Of a stretch of DNA of 64,000 bases, positions 36,754-45,388 are shown in pieces. The translations under genes were made by a program, and so were the position numbers. The stretch lies in the NCBI RefSeq assembly GCF_030064125.1, contig NZ_CP125957.1, positions 3,658,001 through 3,722,000 of the forward strand, read 5' to 3'. Below the pieces are notes generated by a model, which did no database searches, was not told the origin of the DNA, and worked only from the letters and a program-made list of their open reading frames with translations. Positions within the stretch are counted from its first letter, which is position 1; each line of letters opens with the position of its first letter. The DNA is from Pseudomonas sp. G2-4. GTDB taxonomy: Bacteria; Pseudomonadota; Gammaproteobacteria; Pseudomonadales; Pseudomonadaceae.

Positions 36754-39297
36754 ATGGAACTGGCCAGCCTGATCGGGCGCCTCAACCCGGACAACCGTCG
36801 CGCCCTGGAACGGGCCGCGCAACGCTGCATGCAGCGCAGCCATCATTACGTGGAAATCGAACACCTGCTGCTGGAGTTGCTGGACATCGAAGGCGGTGAC
36901 TTCGGCTGCCTGCTGCCGCGCTTCGGCCTGGAACGTGACGCGGTGGCGGCGGAAACCAACAAGGCCCTGGACCTGTTCAAGTCCGGCAGCACCCGCACGC
37001 CCGCCCTGTCGGCGCAGACCATCGGCCTGTTGGAAGACGCCGTGGTCCAGGCCAGTGTGCTGGGCCTGGACAGCATTCGCTCCGGACTGTTGCTGTTGGC
37101 GTTGCTGGACCGTGACGAGCGTCGCAGCCTGCTGCTCAACAGCGCCTCGTCATTGCTGCGCATTCCCCGGGACGCCCTGCGCGCACATTTATTGGAATGG
37201 ACCGAGAGCTCCCGCGAACATGTCGCTGGCGTGCGTGCGGTCAAACCCGGTGAAGCGCCGCAAAAGCAGGACCCAGTACTCGACCAATACACCCAGGACT
37301 TGACCGCCGACGCCCGGGCCGGACGCATCGACCCCATCGTCGGTCGCGACGGGGAGATTCGCCAGTGCATCGATATCCTGCTCCGGCGCCGGCAGAACAA
37401 CCCAATCCTGGTGGGCGCGCCGGGGGTCGGCAAGACCGCCGTGGTGGAAGGCCTGGCCCTGCGCATTGCCGCCGGGGATGTGCCGCCGTCTTTGCAGGAA
37501 GTCACCCTGCGCGTGCTCGATCTCGGCTTGTTGCAGGCCGGCGCGGGGGTCAAAGGCGAGTTCGAACAGCGCCTCAAAGGCGTGATCGACGCGGTCCGCA
37601 GCGCCGAAAAACCGATCATTCTATTCATCGACGAAGCCCACACCCTGATCGGCGCCGGCGGCGCAGAGGGCGGCAGTGACGCCGCCAATCTGCTCAAACC
37701 GGCCCTGGCCCGGGGCGAGCTGCGCACCCTGGCCGCCACCACCTGGCTTGAGTACAAAAAATATTTCGAGAAAGACCCGGCCCTGGCCCGGCGCTTCCAG
37801 TTGGTGCAAGTCGAAGAACCGGACGAACTCACCGCCGTGGAAATGCTCCGTGGCGTGGCAACCAAACTGGAACAGCACCACGGTGTGCAGGTGCTGGACG
37901 CGGCCATCCACGAAGCGGTGAAACTGTCCCACCGCTACATCTCCGGACGCCAGCTGCCGGACAAAGCCATCAGCGTCCTCGACACCGCCTGCGCCCGGGT
38001 CGCCCTCGGCCAGCACGATGTACCGCCCCCCCTGGAAAGCCTGCGCCACCGCCAGAACAGTCTCAAGGACGAAGTCGAACGCCTGCGCCGGGAACAGGCC
38101 ACCGGCCTGGACCATCGCGAACGCATCACCCTGCTGGAAAGCGAATCGACCAACAACGTGCAGGCCATTCGCGAGCTGGAAACCCGCTGGGGCGAAGAGC
38201 GCGAAGCGGTGCGCGAACTGCTCGACACAAGGCGCGAACTGCTGGCCTTGAGCGAACGCGCCGACAGTGAAAAACCCGACACCGAGATCGATAACCGCAT
38301 CGACCACCTGGCCGCCGAATTGTTGCGCCTGGAGGCCGGCCTCGATGCCATTCGCCAGGACGATCCGCTGGTGCCGGAACAGGTGGACAGCAAGACCGTC
38401 GCCGCCGTGATCGCCGGTTGGACCGGCATCCCGGTCGGCAAGATGCTCGCCGACGAAGCCCACGCCGTGCGCACCCTCGGCCAGCGCATGGGCCAGCGAG
38501 TCATGGGCCAAAGCACGGCGCTGAACACCATCGCCCAACGTCTGCAAGCCTACCGCGCCGGCCTCACCGACCCGCAGAAACCGGTCGGGGTGTTCCTGCT
38601 GGTGGGCCCCACCGGCGTGGGCAAGACAGAGACCGCCTACGCCCTGGCCGACGCCTTGTATGGCGGCGAACGCAACCTGATCAGCATCAACCTTTCCGAA
38701 TATCAGGAGGCCCACACCGTCAGCCAACTCAAGGGCGCTCCACCCGGCTACGTCGGCTACGGCAGCGGCGGCGTGCTCACCGAAGCGGTGCGGCGCAAAC
38801 CCTATTCGGTGGTGCTGCTGGATGAAATCGAAAAGGCCCACCCGGATGTGCTCGAGGCGTTTTACAACGTCTTCGACAAAGGCCTGATGGAAGACGGCAC
38901 CGGCCTGGTGGTGGACTTCAAGAACACCGTGATGCTCGCCACCAGCAACGTCGGCGCCGAACTGCTGCTGGACACACCCCCCGCGCAACTGGGCACTGAT
39001 GCCTTCAACGAAGCCTTGCACAAGGTCCTGCTGCAAGCGTTTCGCCCGGCGTTCCTGGCGCGCATGACGGTGGTGGCGTATCGACCGCTGGATGAGGCGA
39101 CGCTGGAGGGGATTGTGCTGGCGAAACTGGAGAAATTACGTGGCCGCTACAAGGCCGCGACCGGTAAGCAATTCGAGTTTGATGCCGGGATCGTCAAGGC
39201 CGTGTTGGCCAAATGCAGCGCGGCTGGAGCACGGGATGTCGAAAATGTGTTGATGACGCAGGTGACCGGGAAGTTGGCGGAGTGGGTGTTGGAGTAA
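36754..39297 (+). CDS. clpV: Type VI secretion sheath-recycling ATPase ClpV (TssH)
   Basis: 847 residues with the Hsp100 layout. An N-domain (1-150) binds the sheath. The first AAA domain has Walker A GAPGVGKT (221-228), a middle coiled-coil domain spans about 410-510, and the second AAA domain has Walker A GPTGVGKT (618-625) and LLDEIEKAHPDV. It disassembles contracted TssBC. The ATG follows the tssG stop by one base. Confidence 0.95.
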   Translation: MELASLIGRLNPDNRRALERAAQRCMQRSHHYVEIEHLLLELLDIEGGDFGCLLPRFGLERDAVAAETNKALDLFKSGSTRTPALSAQTIGLLEDAVVQASVLGLDSIRSGLLLLALLDRDERRSLLLNSASSLLRIPRDALRAHLLEWTESSREHVAGVRAVKPGEAPQKQDPVLDQYTQDLTADARAGRIDPIVGRDGEIRQCIDILLRRRQNNPILVGAPGVGKTAVVEGLALRIAAGDVPPSLQEVTLRVLDLGLLQAGAGVKGEFEQRLKGVIDAVRSAEKPIILFIDEAHTLIGAGGAEGGSDAANLLKPALARGELRTLAATTWLEYKKYFEKDPALARRFQLVQVEEPDELTAVEMLRGVATKLEQHHGVQVLDAAIHEAVKLSHRYISGRQLPDKAISVLDTACARVALGQHDVPPPLESLRHRQNSLKDEVERLRREQATGLDHRERITLLESESTNNVQAIRELETRWGEEREAVRELLDTRRELLALSERADSEKPDTEIDNRIDHLAAELLRLEAGLDAIRQDDPLVPEQVDSKTVAAVIAGWTGIPVGKMLADEAHAVRTLGQRMGQRVMGQSTALNTIAQRLQAYRAGLTDPQKPVGVFLLVGPTGVGKTETAYALADALYGGERNLISINLSEYQEAHTVSQLKGAPPGYVGYGSGGVLTEAVRRKPYSVVLLDEIEKAHPDVLEAFYNVFDKGLMEDGTGLVVDFKNTVMLATSNVGAELLLDTPPAQLGTDAFNEALHKVLLQAFRPAFLARMTVVAYRPLDEATLEGIVLAKLEKLRGRYKAATGKQFEFDAGIVKAVLAKCSAAGARDVENVLMTQVTGKLAEWVLE

Positions 39298-39353
39298 TAC
39301 TGCTAAACCGGCCGACTTTTACAACAGTTTCTTACTCAGCGGAGACAGGCATC

Positions 39354-39923
39354 ATGACGGAAGGAGACTTTTTGAACGTTGTATTGCAAGCGGCTGGCGT
39401 CCATCCGCAAGACTTCTCCGGCACACCCAGCCAGTTCAATAAAAGCTGGACTTCGAACGGCCCGTGGGAAAGCGCCGCCCAAGTTGAGATTTCCTACCAC
39501 CTCCAACGTGGCTACGGGATCACTGCCAAGGTCAGGGAGATCAGTTACCCCTGGCCTTACAGCGCAGAGAAGGTGGATTTCTATTTCGTTCTTCTGGGCA
39601 AGAGTTATGCAGTGGAAATCAAGGTAGAGAGCACAAACGGAGATTTCGGGGGGGCGAACCTTCAGGAATCCATCACCCGGGATGTCAACAAGCTCCACGG
39701 GTTCAAGGCTGATAATCGCTGGGTCGTTGTCGTCGCTACAAGCCAGAAAAATCGTGAGTTGCTGGACAAGACATTGAACCGTGGTGATTCATGGGTCTTC
39801 GATGCCGAGGGGTCCTTTACCGCTTATCTCTGCAACATAGACACGTACCCTCATGGCCTTCCTATCAGTCGATCGAGCGAATTAAGCGCGCCGTACAATT
39901 TCATCACCACTCATTACAGCTGA
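39354..39923 (+). CDS. Uncharacterised protein with PD-(D/E)XK nuclease pattern; candidate T6SS effector
   Basis: 189 residues, soluble, no signal peptide. The order of elements fits the restriction-endonuclease fold: a helix with Glu39/Glu45 (WESAAQVEISYHL), then Asp75 in EKVDFYFV, then Glu88-x-Lys90 in SYAVEIKVES, then a helix (ITRDVNKLHGF) and a hydrophobic strand (RWVVVVATS). Metal-dependent DNA or RNA cleavage is therefore inferred. It sits between clpV and vgrG, 56 bases after one and 35 before the other, with GGAG before its ATG at 39354. Two 60-base lines counted by hand are 50 % GC, against 65 % in clpV, suggesting separate acquisition. No candidate immunity gene adjoins it. Confidence 0.7.
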   Translation: MTEGDFLNVVLQAAGVHPQDFSGTPSQFNKSWTSNGPWESAAQVEISYHLQRGYGITAKVREISYPWPYSAEKVDFYFVLLGKSYAVEIKVESTNGDFGGANLQESITRDVNKLHGFKADNRWVVVVATSQKNRELLDKTLNRGDSWVFDAEGSFTAYLCNIDTYPHGLPISRSSELSAPYNFITTHYS

Positions 39924-39958
39924 CGCCTGCGTTTTTCTTGAAGTCGTGAGGACTTTCA

Positions 39959-41968
39959 ATGCCCCGCTCCACCGACAGCAACACCACCCTCTCCCTCACC
40001 GCCGCCTCGCTGTCGGCGCTGTACCCTGATTCGCTGTCCGGCGAAGAAAGCCTCAATGCATTGGGCTCGCACATCCTCAACGGTATCAACGACGGCGCTT
40101 CGTTGACCCTCACCACTGCCGTCGCCAGCCACGTCACCACGACGCTGCACAAGGATGCCCTGCTGCGCCCCATGGATTTTCTGGTGGCCGAAGTCCGCCA
40201 GCTCCCTGCCGATGCCACCGCCGAGCGTTATCAACTCTTGTTGCGGCCATGGCTGTGGTGGCTGAGCCTTGCCAGCAACAACCGGGTGTTCCAGAACCTC
40301 GCCACGTCGGACATCGTCACCACGATTTTCAAGGCCCATGGTTTCACCGACTTCCAGCTCAAACTCACCGGCAGCTACACCCCGCGCGAATACTGCGTGC
40401 AATACGGCGAGACTGATCTGGCGTTCGTCTCGCGTCTGATGGAAGAGGACGGGATCTTCTGGTTCTTCGCCCATGCAGAAGGCACGCACACCCTGGTACT
40501 GGCCGACAGCAACGACGCCTTCGCGCCCATTCCCAATGGGCCGACAGTGAATTATCTCGGGCAAAACATCGGCGGGCGGGAACTGCACGGCATTCGCGCC
40601 GGGCATGTGTGTCTGCAAGCGGTGGCCGGGGTTTATCAGGCAACCGACTACGAATTCACCACGCCGACGACATCGCTCTACAGCCAGGCCGAAGCCGTGG
40701 CCGGGCCGAGTTCGATGTACGAACATCCGGGTGGGTATACCGTCAAGGCTCAAGGCGACGCCTTGACCAAACAGCGGGTGGATGGCTTGCGCAGCCTGGA
40801 GAAGCGTTTTGTCGGCGAGAGCGACTGCCGCTGGTTGGTGCCGGGGTATTGGTTCACCCTCGCCGGCCATGAAGACACGACGCTGAATATCGACTGGCTG
40901 GTGACCTCGGTCAGCCACGAAGCCAGCCATGACAGTTATCGCAACCGCTTCGAAGCGATCCCCAAGGCCACCGCTTATCGACCGGCCCGCATCACGCCAA
41001 AACCACGCATGCACACCCAGACGGCGCTGGTGGTGGGCAAGGCCGGTGAAGAAATCTGGACCGACGAGTACGGGCGGATCAAGTTGCAGTTTCCCTGGGA
41101 CCGCACCGGCAAGAACGACGAAACCTCGTCCTGCTGGGTGCGCGTTGTGTTGCCCTGGAGTGGCAAAGGTTTTGGCATGCAGTTCGTGCCGCGTATCGGC
41201 CAGGAAGTGATCGTGACCTTCATTGACGGCGACCCGGACCGGCCTCTGGTGACCGGTTGCGTCTATAACGGCGACAACGCCCTGCCCTACGCGTTGCCGG
41301 CGAACCAGACCCAGTCCGGGATCAAGACCAATTCATCCAAGGGCAGCGGCGGTTTCAATGAGCTGCGTTTCGAAGACAAGAAGGATGCCGAGGAGGTGTT
41401 TCTCCAGGCCCAGAAGGACTTCAACATCAACGTGCTCAACGACACCACCGCCACCGTCGGCCATGACGAAACCCTCACGGTGCAAAACGCTCGCACCCGC
41501 ACGGTCAAGGAAGGCGACGAGACCATCACCCTGGAGAAGGGCAAACGCAGCGTGACCCTCCAGACCGGCAGCGACAGCCTTGATGTGAAAGACACCCGCA
41601 CCGTCACCGTGGGCTCGGACCAGAACCACAGCACAGGCGGCAACTTCACGCACAAAGTCACCGGCAACTACGACTTGACGGTGGACGGCAACCTGACCAT
41701 CAAGGTCAGCGGCACCCTGACCCTGCAAAGCGGCGGCAGTTTCGCGATCAAGAGCGGCGCGGACCTGGCGGCCCAGGCCAGCACATCGATCAGTCAGAAA
41801 GCCGGCACGGCCCTGAGCAACCAGGCCGGTACGTCGCTGGAAAACAAGGCCGGCACCACCCTGACCAACGATGCCGGTATCAGCCTGGTGAACAAGGCCG
41901 CCGCCGAACAGACCGTAGACGGCGGCGGCATGCTGACGATCAAGGGCGGCCTGGTGAAGGTCAACTGA
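39959..41968 (+). CDS. vgrG: Type VI secretion tip protein VgrG
   Basis: 669 residues. The gp27-like base (1-about 370) contains GETDLAFVSRLMEEDGIFWFF and the gp5 OB-fold has EIWTDEYGRIKLQFPWDR. From about 440 the chain is a beta-helix needle rich in T/D/N repeats. Residues 615-646 are four octapeptides AGT-x-L-x-N-x. There is no extra C-terminal enzymatic domain, so this is a structural spike whose cargo must be separate. Start ATG at 39959. Confidence 0.94.
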   Translation: MPRSTDSNTTLSLTAASLSALYPDSLSGEESLNALGSHILNGINDGASLTLTTAVASHVTTTLHKDALLRPMDFLVAEVRQLPADATAERYQLLLRPWLWWLSLASNNRVFQNLATSDIVTTIFKAHGFTDFQLKLTGSYTPREYCVQYGETDLAFVSRLMEEDGIFWFFAHAEGTHTLVLADSNDAFAPIPNGPTVNYLGQNIGGRELHGIRAGHVCLQAVAGVYQATDYEFTTPTTSLYSQAEAVAGPSSMYEHPGGYTVKAQGDALTKQRVDGLRSLEKRFVGESDCRWLVPGYWFTLAGHEDTTLNIDWLVTSVSHEASHDSYRNRFEAIPKATAYRPARITPKPRMHTQTALVVGKAGEEIWTDEYGRIKLQFPWDRTGKNDETSSCWVRVVLPWSGKGFGMQFVPRIGQEVIVTFIDGDPDRPLVTGCVYNGDNALPYALPANQTQSGIKTNSSKGSGGFNELRFEDKKDAEEVFLQAQKDFNINVLNDTTATVGHDETLTVQNARTRTVKEGDETITLEKGKRSVTLQTGSDSLDVKDTRTVTVGSDQNHSTGGNFTHKVTGNYDLTVDGNLTIKVSGTLTLQSGGSFAIKSGADLAAQASTSISQKAGTALSNQAGTSLENKAGTTLTNDAGISLVNKAAAEQTVDGGGMLTIKGGLVKVN

Positions 41969-41981
41969 CAGGAGCACTGCG

Positions 41982-42524
41982 ATGGCCTCGAAAAGACTGG
42001 ACCTGGAGCGTGACGACAGCCGGCTGAGCGGGCAATTGGTCGATGGCCGGCTCGACGGCGCGTTGCAGATTGAAGAAGCACAACGACCGCAGGCAAAACT
42101 CAACTACAGCCAGGGTGAACTGCAAGGCACCAGCACCCTGTATCACCCCAATGGAAGGGTCTCGGCGGTGTTGCCCTTCGTGAAAGGCAAGTTGCAGGGT
42201 GTGGCGAGCTTTTACGCGGCTGAAGGCGGATTGCAGCGCCAGGCCTCTTACCGCCATGGCTTGTTGCACGGTGAGGCGAACAATTACTTCCCCGACGGGC
42301 AACTGGCCGAAGCCGAGTTCTATCGCGACGGCGTGCGCGACGGTCGCTATCGCCGCCTGCACGCCAATGGCAACCCCGCCGTCGAGGCCCGCTACCTCAA
42401 TGGCCAACTGCTGGAACCGGCCCACGCCTACGCCCAGGACGGCCGCCCGCTGGATGCCGACGGCAAGCCGATCTCCCGGGTGCGCTGGTGGTTCAGGCGC
42501 TGGAATGATCCGGCGCAGGCATAA
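41982..42524 (+). CDS. MORN-repeat (YwqK-type) protein next to vgrG
   Basis: 180 residues. Successive MORN-like repeats of about 23 residues are visible (GTSTLYHPNGRVSAVLPF, GVASFYAAEGGLQRQASY, GEANNYFPDGQLAEAEFY, GRYRRLHANGNPAVEARY). Related proteins are often annotated as YwqK-family antitoxins and recur near VgrG and effector genes. Whether it is an immunity protein, a chaperone or accessory is not known. It starts 13 bases after the vgrG stop and is probably the last gene of the operon. Confidence 0.75.
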   Translation: MASKRLDLERDDSRLSGQLVDGRLDGALQIEEAQRPQAKLNYSQGELQGTSTLYHPNGRVSAVLPFVKGKLQGVASFYAAEGGLQRQASYRHGLLHGEANNYFPDGQLAEAEFYRDGVRDGRYRRLHANGNPAVEARYLNGQLLEPAHAYAQDGRPLDADGKPISRVRWWFRRWNDPAQA

Positions 42525-42544
42525 CTATCGTCTTACCCCCTTCC

Positions 42545-42640
42545 CCCTGTGGGAGCGAGCTTGCTCGCGATGAGGCCGGCACATCCAACATCACCATAAG
42601 CTGACACACCGCTATCGCGAGCAAGCTCGCTCCCACAGGG
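42545..42640. repeat. Paired REP elements, GGGAGCGAGC family
   Basis: CTGTGGGAGCGAGCTTGCTC and its inverted copy GAGCAAGCTCGCTCCCACAG flank a 50-base spacer between the convergent MORN and PAAR-like genes. Confidence 0.92.
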
Positions 42641-42704
42641 GATTGATGGTGGACCTGAATTTCGCGCTCCCACAGGATCTGTGCAATGCCTGCAAGATTA
42701 CCAG

Positions 42705-43100
42705 TCAGGGAATCAACATCTGCACCTGCCCCGGCACGACGATCTTGATCACTCCGGCCCAGGTGCACATCAAGGTGCTGTTGGCGTCGATGGCCGGCAT
42801 GTTGCCCAGCAACAGGGTCGGCGCGCCGCCGGGGATCCATGGGGTAGCCGTGGCGGGAATGCACGGCATGGGGGTCAGTACGCCCAGCGCTGCCGCAGTC
42901 GCCGCGGCCACGGTCGGGTTCGCCAGGCTCTGGCACATGCCGAAGGTGGTGATGTTCACCAGTGGGATGTGATCCATGATGTTCGCCGCCGGCATCCCGC
43001 CGGTCAGCAAGCGATTGACCGGTAGCACATTGAGCACCGCCGGGGCCGCGCCAAAGCTGCATTGCAAAGTTGCGGTGCCACAGACTTGCGGGCATCCCAT
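42705..43100 (-). CDS. DUF4280 PAAR-like protein
   Basis: 131 residues, glycine/proline-rich, matching the DUF4280 pattern: cysteines at 3, 7 and 14 near the start, FGMCQSLANP (Cys56), LTPMPCIPATATPW (Cys80) and LMCTWAGVIKIVVPGQ (Cys112) with its last strand. The family resembles PAAR proteins that sharpen the VgrG spike and recruit cargo; this role is inferred. ATG at 43100 with GGGAG eight bases upstream. It is transcribed toward the T6SS operon from the opposite side, so it has its own promoter. Confidence 0.85.
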   Translation of the reverse strand: MGCPQVCGTATLQCSFGAAPAVLNVLPVNRLLTGGMPAANIMDHIPLVNITTFGMCQSLANPTVAAATAAALGVLTPMPCIPATATPWIPGGAPTLLLGNMPAIDANSTLMCTWAGVIKIVVPGQVQMLIP

Positions 43101-43297
43101 CGCGGTTGCTCCCTGAAAGCGACAGACCCTCAAACCTTAGCCCGTGCACGGCCACCGCGCACGCCCGCGTGCATCAGGCCCGCTGATTATCCGGCAACAC
43201 GCTAACCTATAAGACCCGGGCGTGCTTGTGACGCCTCCCACGCGCCATTAGATTAGCCAATGATCGATGGCCTCCAAAATAAGCAGAAGGGATAAGC

Positions 43298-44365
43298 ATG
43301 GCGTTTACTGATCAGTCCACCCGGGTGCGCGACGGTGAAGAACTCGACGCCAACCTGATCGACCCGTACCTCAAGGCCCACATTCCAGGCCTCGTCGGCA
43401 TGCCACGGATCAGCCAGTTTCCCGGGGGCGCGTCGAACCTGACCTATCTGCTGGAGTACCCCGAACAGGAGTTCGTCCTGCGCCGTCCGCCGTTCGGCCA
43501 CAAGGCCAAGTCCGCCCACGACATGGGCCGCGAATTCCGCATCCTCAATCAACTGCGCGAGGCTTTCCCCTACTGCCCGAAAGCCTACGTGCACTGCACC
43601 GACGAGTCGGTGATGGGTGCGGAGTTCTACGTGATGGAACGGGTCAAGGGCATCATCCTGCGCTCCGAACTGCCGCCGGAACTGGGCTTCGATGCCGCCC
43701 GCACCGAAGCGCTGTGCAAGAGCTTCATCGACAGGCTCGTCGAATTGCATCAGGTCGACTATAACGCCTGCGGCCTTAGCGACCTGGGCAAGCCCGAAGG
43801 CTACGTGGCCCGGCAGATCCGTGGCTGGAGCGATCGCTACGAAAAAGCCCTGACCCCCGATGCGCCGAAATGGGAGGCGGTCAAGGCCTGGCTCAACGAC
43901 AAGATGCCCGCCGATCATCCTACGTCGAGCATCGTCCACAACGACTACCGTTTCGACAATGTCATCCTCGATCCGGAGAACCCGATGCAGATCATCGGCG
44001 TGCTGGACTGGGAACTGACCACCCTCGGCGATCCGTTGATGGACTTGGGCAATAGCCTCGCCTACTGGATCGAGGCCGGCGACCCGGCACCGGTGCAATT
44101 GATGCGCCGCCAGCCCAGCCATGCGCCTGGCATGCTGACCCGCCGCGAGTTCGTCGATTACTACGCCGAGCGCGCCGGGATCCGCATCGACAACTTCGAT
44201 TTCTATTACACCTACGGCCTGTTCCGCCTGGCCGGCATCGTCCAGCAGATCTACTACCGCTTCTTCCACGGCCAGACCCAGGACAAACGCTTCGCGCAGT
44301 TCGTTCAGATGAACCAACTGCTGGAGCAGATGAGCCTGCAGGTCATCGACAAATCCACGCTCTGA
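43298..44365 (+). CDS. Aminoglycoside phosphotransferase-like kinase (ACAD10/LvaA-type)
   Basis: 355 residues. The APH fold shows LTYLLEYPEQEFVLRRPP (nucleotide-binding strand), the catalytic HNDYRFDN and the metal-binding VLDWELTTLGDP. This subfamily accompanies acyl-CoA enzymes, and some members phosphorylate hydroxyacyl-CoA (LvaA, ACAD10/11); drug resistance is unlikely. It is followed 24 bases later by an SDR, which supports a catabolic role. Confidence 0.88.
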   Translation: MAFTDQSTRVRDGEELDANLIDPYLKAHIPGLVGMPRISQFPGGASNLTYLLEYPEQEFVLRRPPFGHKAKSAHDMGREFRILNQLREAFPYCPKAYVHCTDESVMGAEFYVMERVKGIILRSELPPELGFDAARTEALCKSFIDRLVELHQVDYNACGLSDLGKPEGYVARQIRGWSDRYEKALTPDAPKWEAVKAWLNDKMPADHPTSSIVHNDYRFDNVILDPENPMQIIGVLDWELTTLGDPLMDLGNSLAYWIEAGDPAPVQLMRRQPSHAPGMLTRREFVDYYAERAGIRIDNFDFYYTYGLFRLAGIVQQIYYRFFHGQTQDKRFAQFVQMNQLLEQMSLQVIDKSTL

Positions 44366-44389
44366 GCGCACCTATAACAAGGAAACAGC

Positions 44390-45157
44390 ATGTCCAAGAC
44401 CCAGTTGTTCGACCTCGACGGTAAAATCGCTTTTGTTTCCGGCGCCAGCCGCGGCATCGGCGAAGCCATCGCCAAATTGCTGGCCCAGCAAGGTGCCCAT
44501 GTGATTGTGTCCAGCCGCAAGCTCGACGGTTGCCAGCATGTGGCCGACGCCATCATCGCCGCCGGCGGCAAGGCCACCGCCATCGCTTGCCACATCGGGG
44601 AAATGGAGCAGATCAGCCAGGTGTTCGCTGGCATCCGCGAACAGTTCGGGCGCCTGGATATCCTGGTGAATAACGCTGCCACCAACCCGCAATTCTGCAA
44701 CGTCCTGGACACCGACCTGGGCGCATTCCAGAAAACCGTGGACGTGAACATTCGCGGCTATTTCTTCATGTCGGTGGAAGCCGGCAAGCTGATGCGCGAG
44801 AACGGCGGCGGCAGCATCATCAACGTGGCGTCGATCAATGGCATCTCGCCGGGGATCTTCCAGGGCATCTATTCGGTGACCAAGGCCGCGGTAATCAACA
44901 TGACCAAGGTCTTCGCCAAGGAATGCGCGCAGTTCGGCATTCGCTGCAACGCCTTGCTGCCGGGCCTGACCGACACCAAGTTCGCCTCGGCGCTGGTCAA
45001 GAACGACGCCATCCTGAAAACCGCCCTGGCGCAGATCCCCCTCAAGCGCGTGGCCGACCCGAGCGAAATGGCCGGCGCGGTGTTGTACCTGGCCAGTGAT
45101 GCGTCGAGCTACACCACGGGTGTGGCGCTGAATGTGGATGGTGGGTTCTTGTCCTGA
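44390..45157 (+). CDS. Short-chain dehydrogenase/reductase
   Basis: 255 residues of the classical SDR family: nucleotide loop SGASRGIGEAIA (about 17-28), NNAA motif, catalytic Ser in VASINGIS, YSVTK with the Tyr-Lys pair (about 159-163), and C-terminal DGGFLS. NAD(P)-dependent; the substrate is unknown but, given the preceding kinase, an acyl-CoA or hydroxyacid derivative is plausible. Probably co-transcribed with the kinase. Confidence 0.93.
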   Translation: MSKTQLFDLDGKIAFVSGASRGIGEAIAKLLAQQGAHVIVSSRKLDGCQHVADAIIAAGGKATAIACHIGEMEQISQVFAGIREQFGRLDILVNNAATNPQFCNVLDTDLGAFQKTVDVNIRGYFFMSVEAGKLMRENGGGSIINVASINGISPGIFQGIYSVTKAAVINMTKVFAKECAQFGIRCNALLPGLTDTKFASALVKNDAILKTALAQIPLKRVADPSEMAGAVLYLASDASSYTTGVALNVDGGFLS

Positions 45158-45187
45158 GAATGAACGCCATGGCAGACCTATGAGAAA

Positions 45188-45282
45188 CCCTGTGGGAGCG
45201 AGCTTGCTCGCGATGGCATTGCATCAGTCAAACCGGTACTGCTGACCCACCGCTATCGCGAGCAAGCTCGCTCCCACAAGGG
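45188..45282. repeat. Paired REP elements, GGGAGCGAGC family
   Basis: TGTGGGAGCGAGCTTGCTCG and the inverted GCGAGCAAGCTCGCTCCCAC, about 50 bases apart, end the SDR transcript region. Confidence 0.92.
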
Positions 45283-45303
45283 ATCCTCTGTGATCGCACA
45301 AAT

Positions 45304-45346
45304 GAATATTTATTCCAACATTTGCAATTAGCGAATATTTATTCCA
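45304..45346 (+). promoter_or_regulatory. Two identical palindromic operator-like boxes upstream of the Gfo/Idh/MocA gene
   Basis: GAATATTTATTCCA occurs at 45304-45317 and again at 45333-45346, 29 bases apart start to start. Each holds the inverted arms GAATA/TATTC. They lie 43-85 bases before the ATG at 45389. This is the style of an RpiR- or LacI-type sugar regulator site; no such regulator gene is in the window. Confidence 0.7.
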
Positions 45347-45388
45347 TAAATAGCCCTTCTGAAATAAAAATTCAAAGGGCTCTTTCTC

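Noticed and set aside
43298..44365. Aminoglycoside resistance gene
   Set aside because: APH fold is present, but the subfamily pattern and SDR neighbour fit acyl-CoA-linked kinases.
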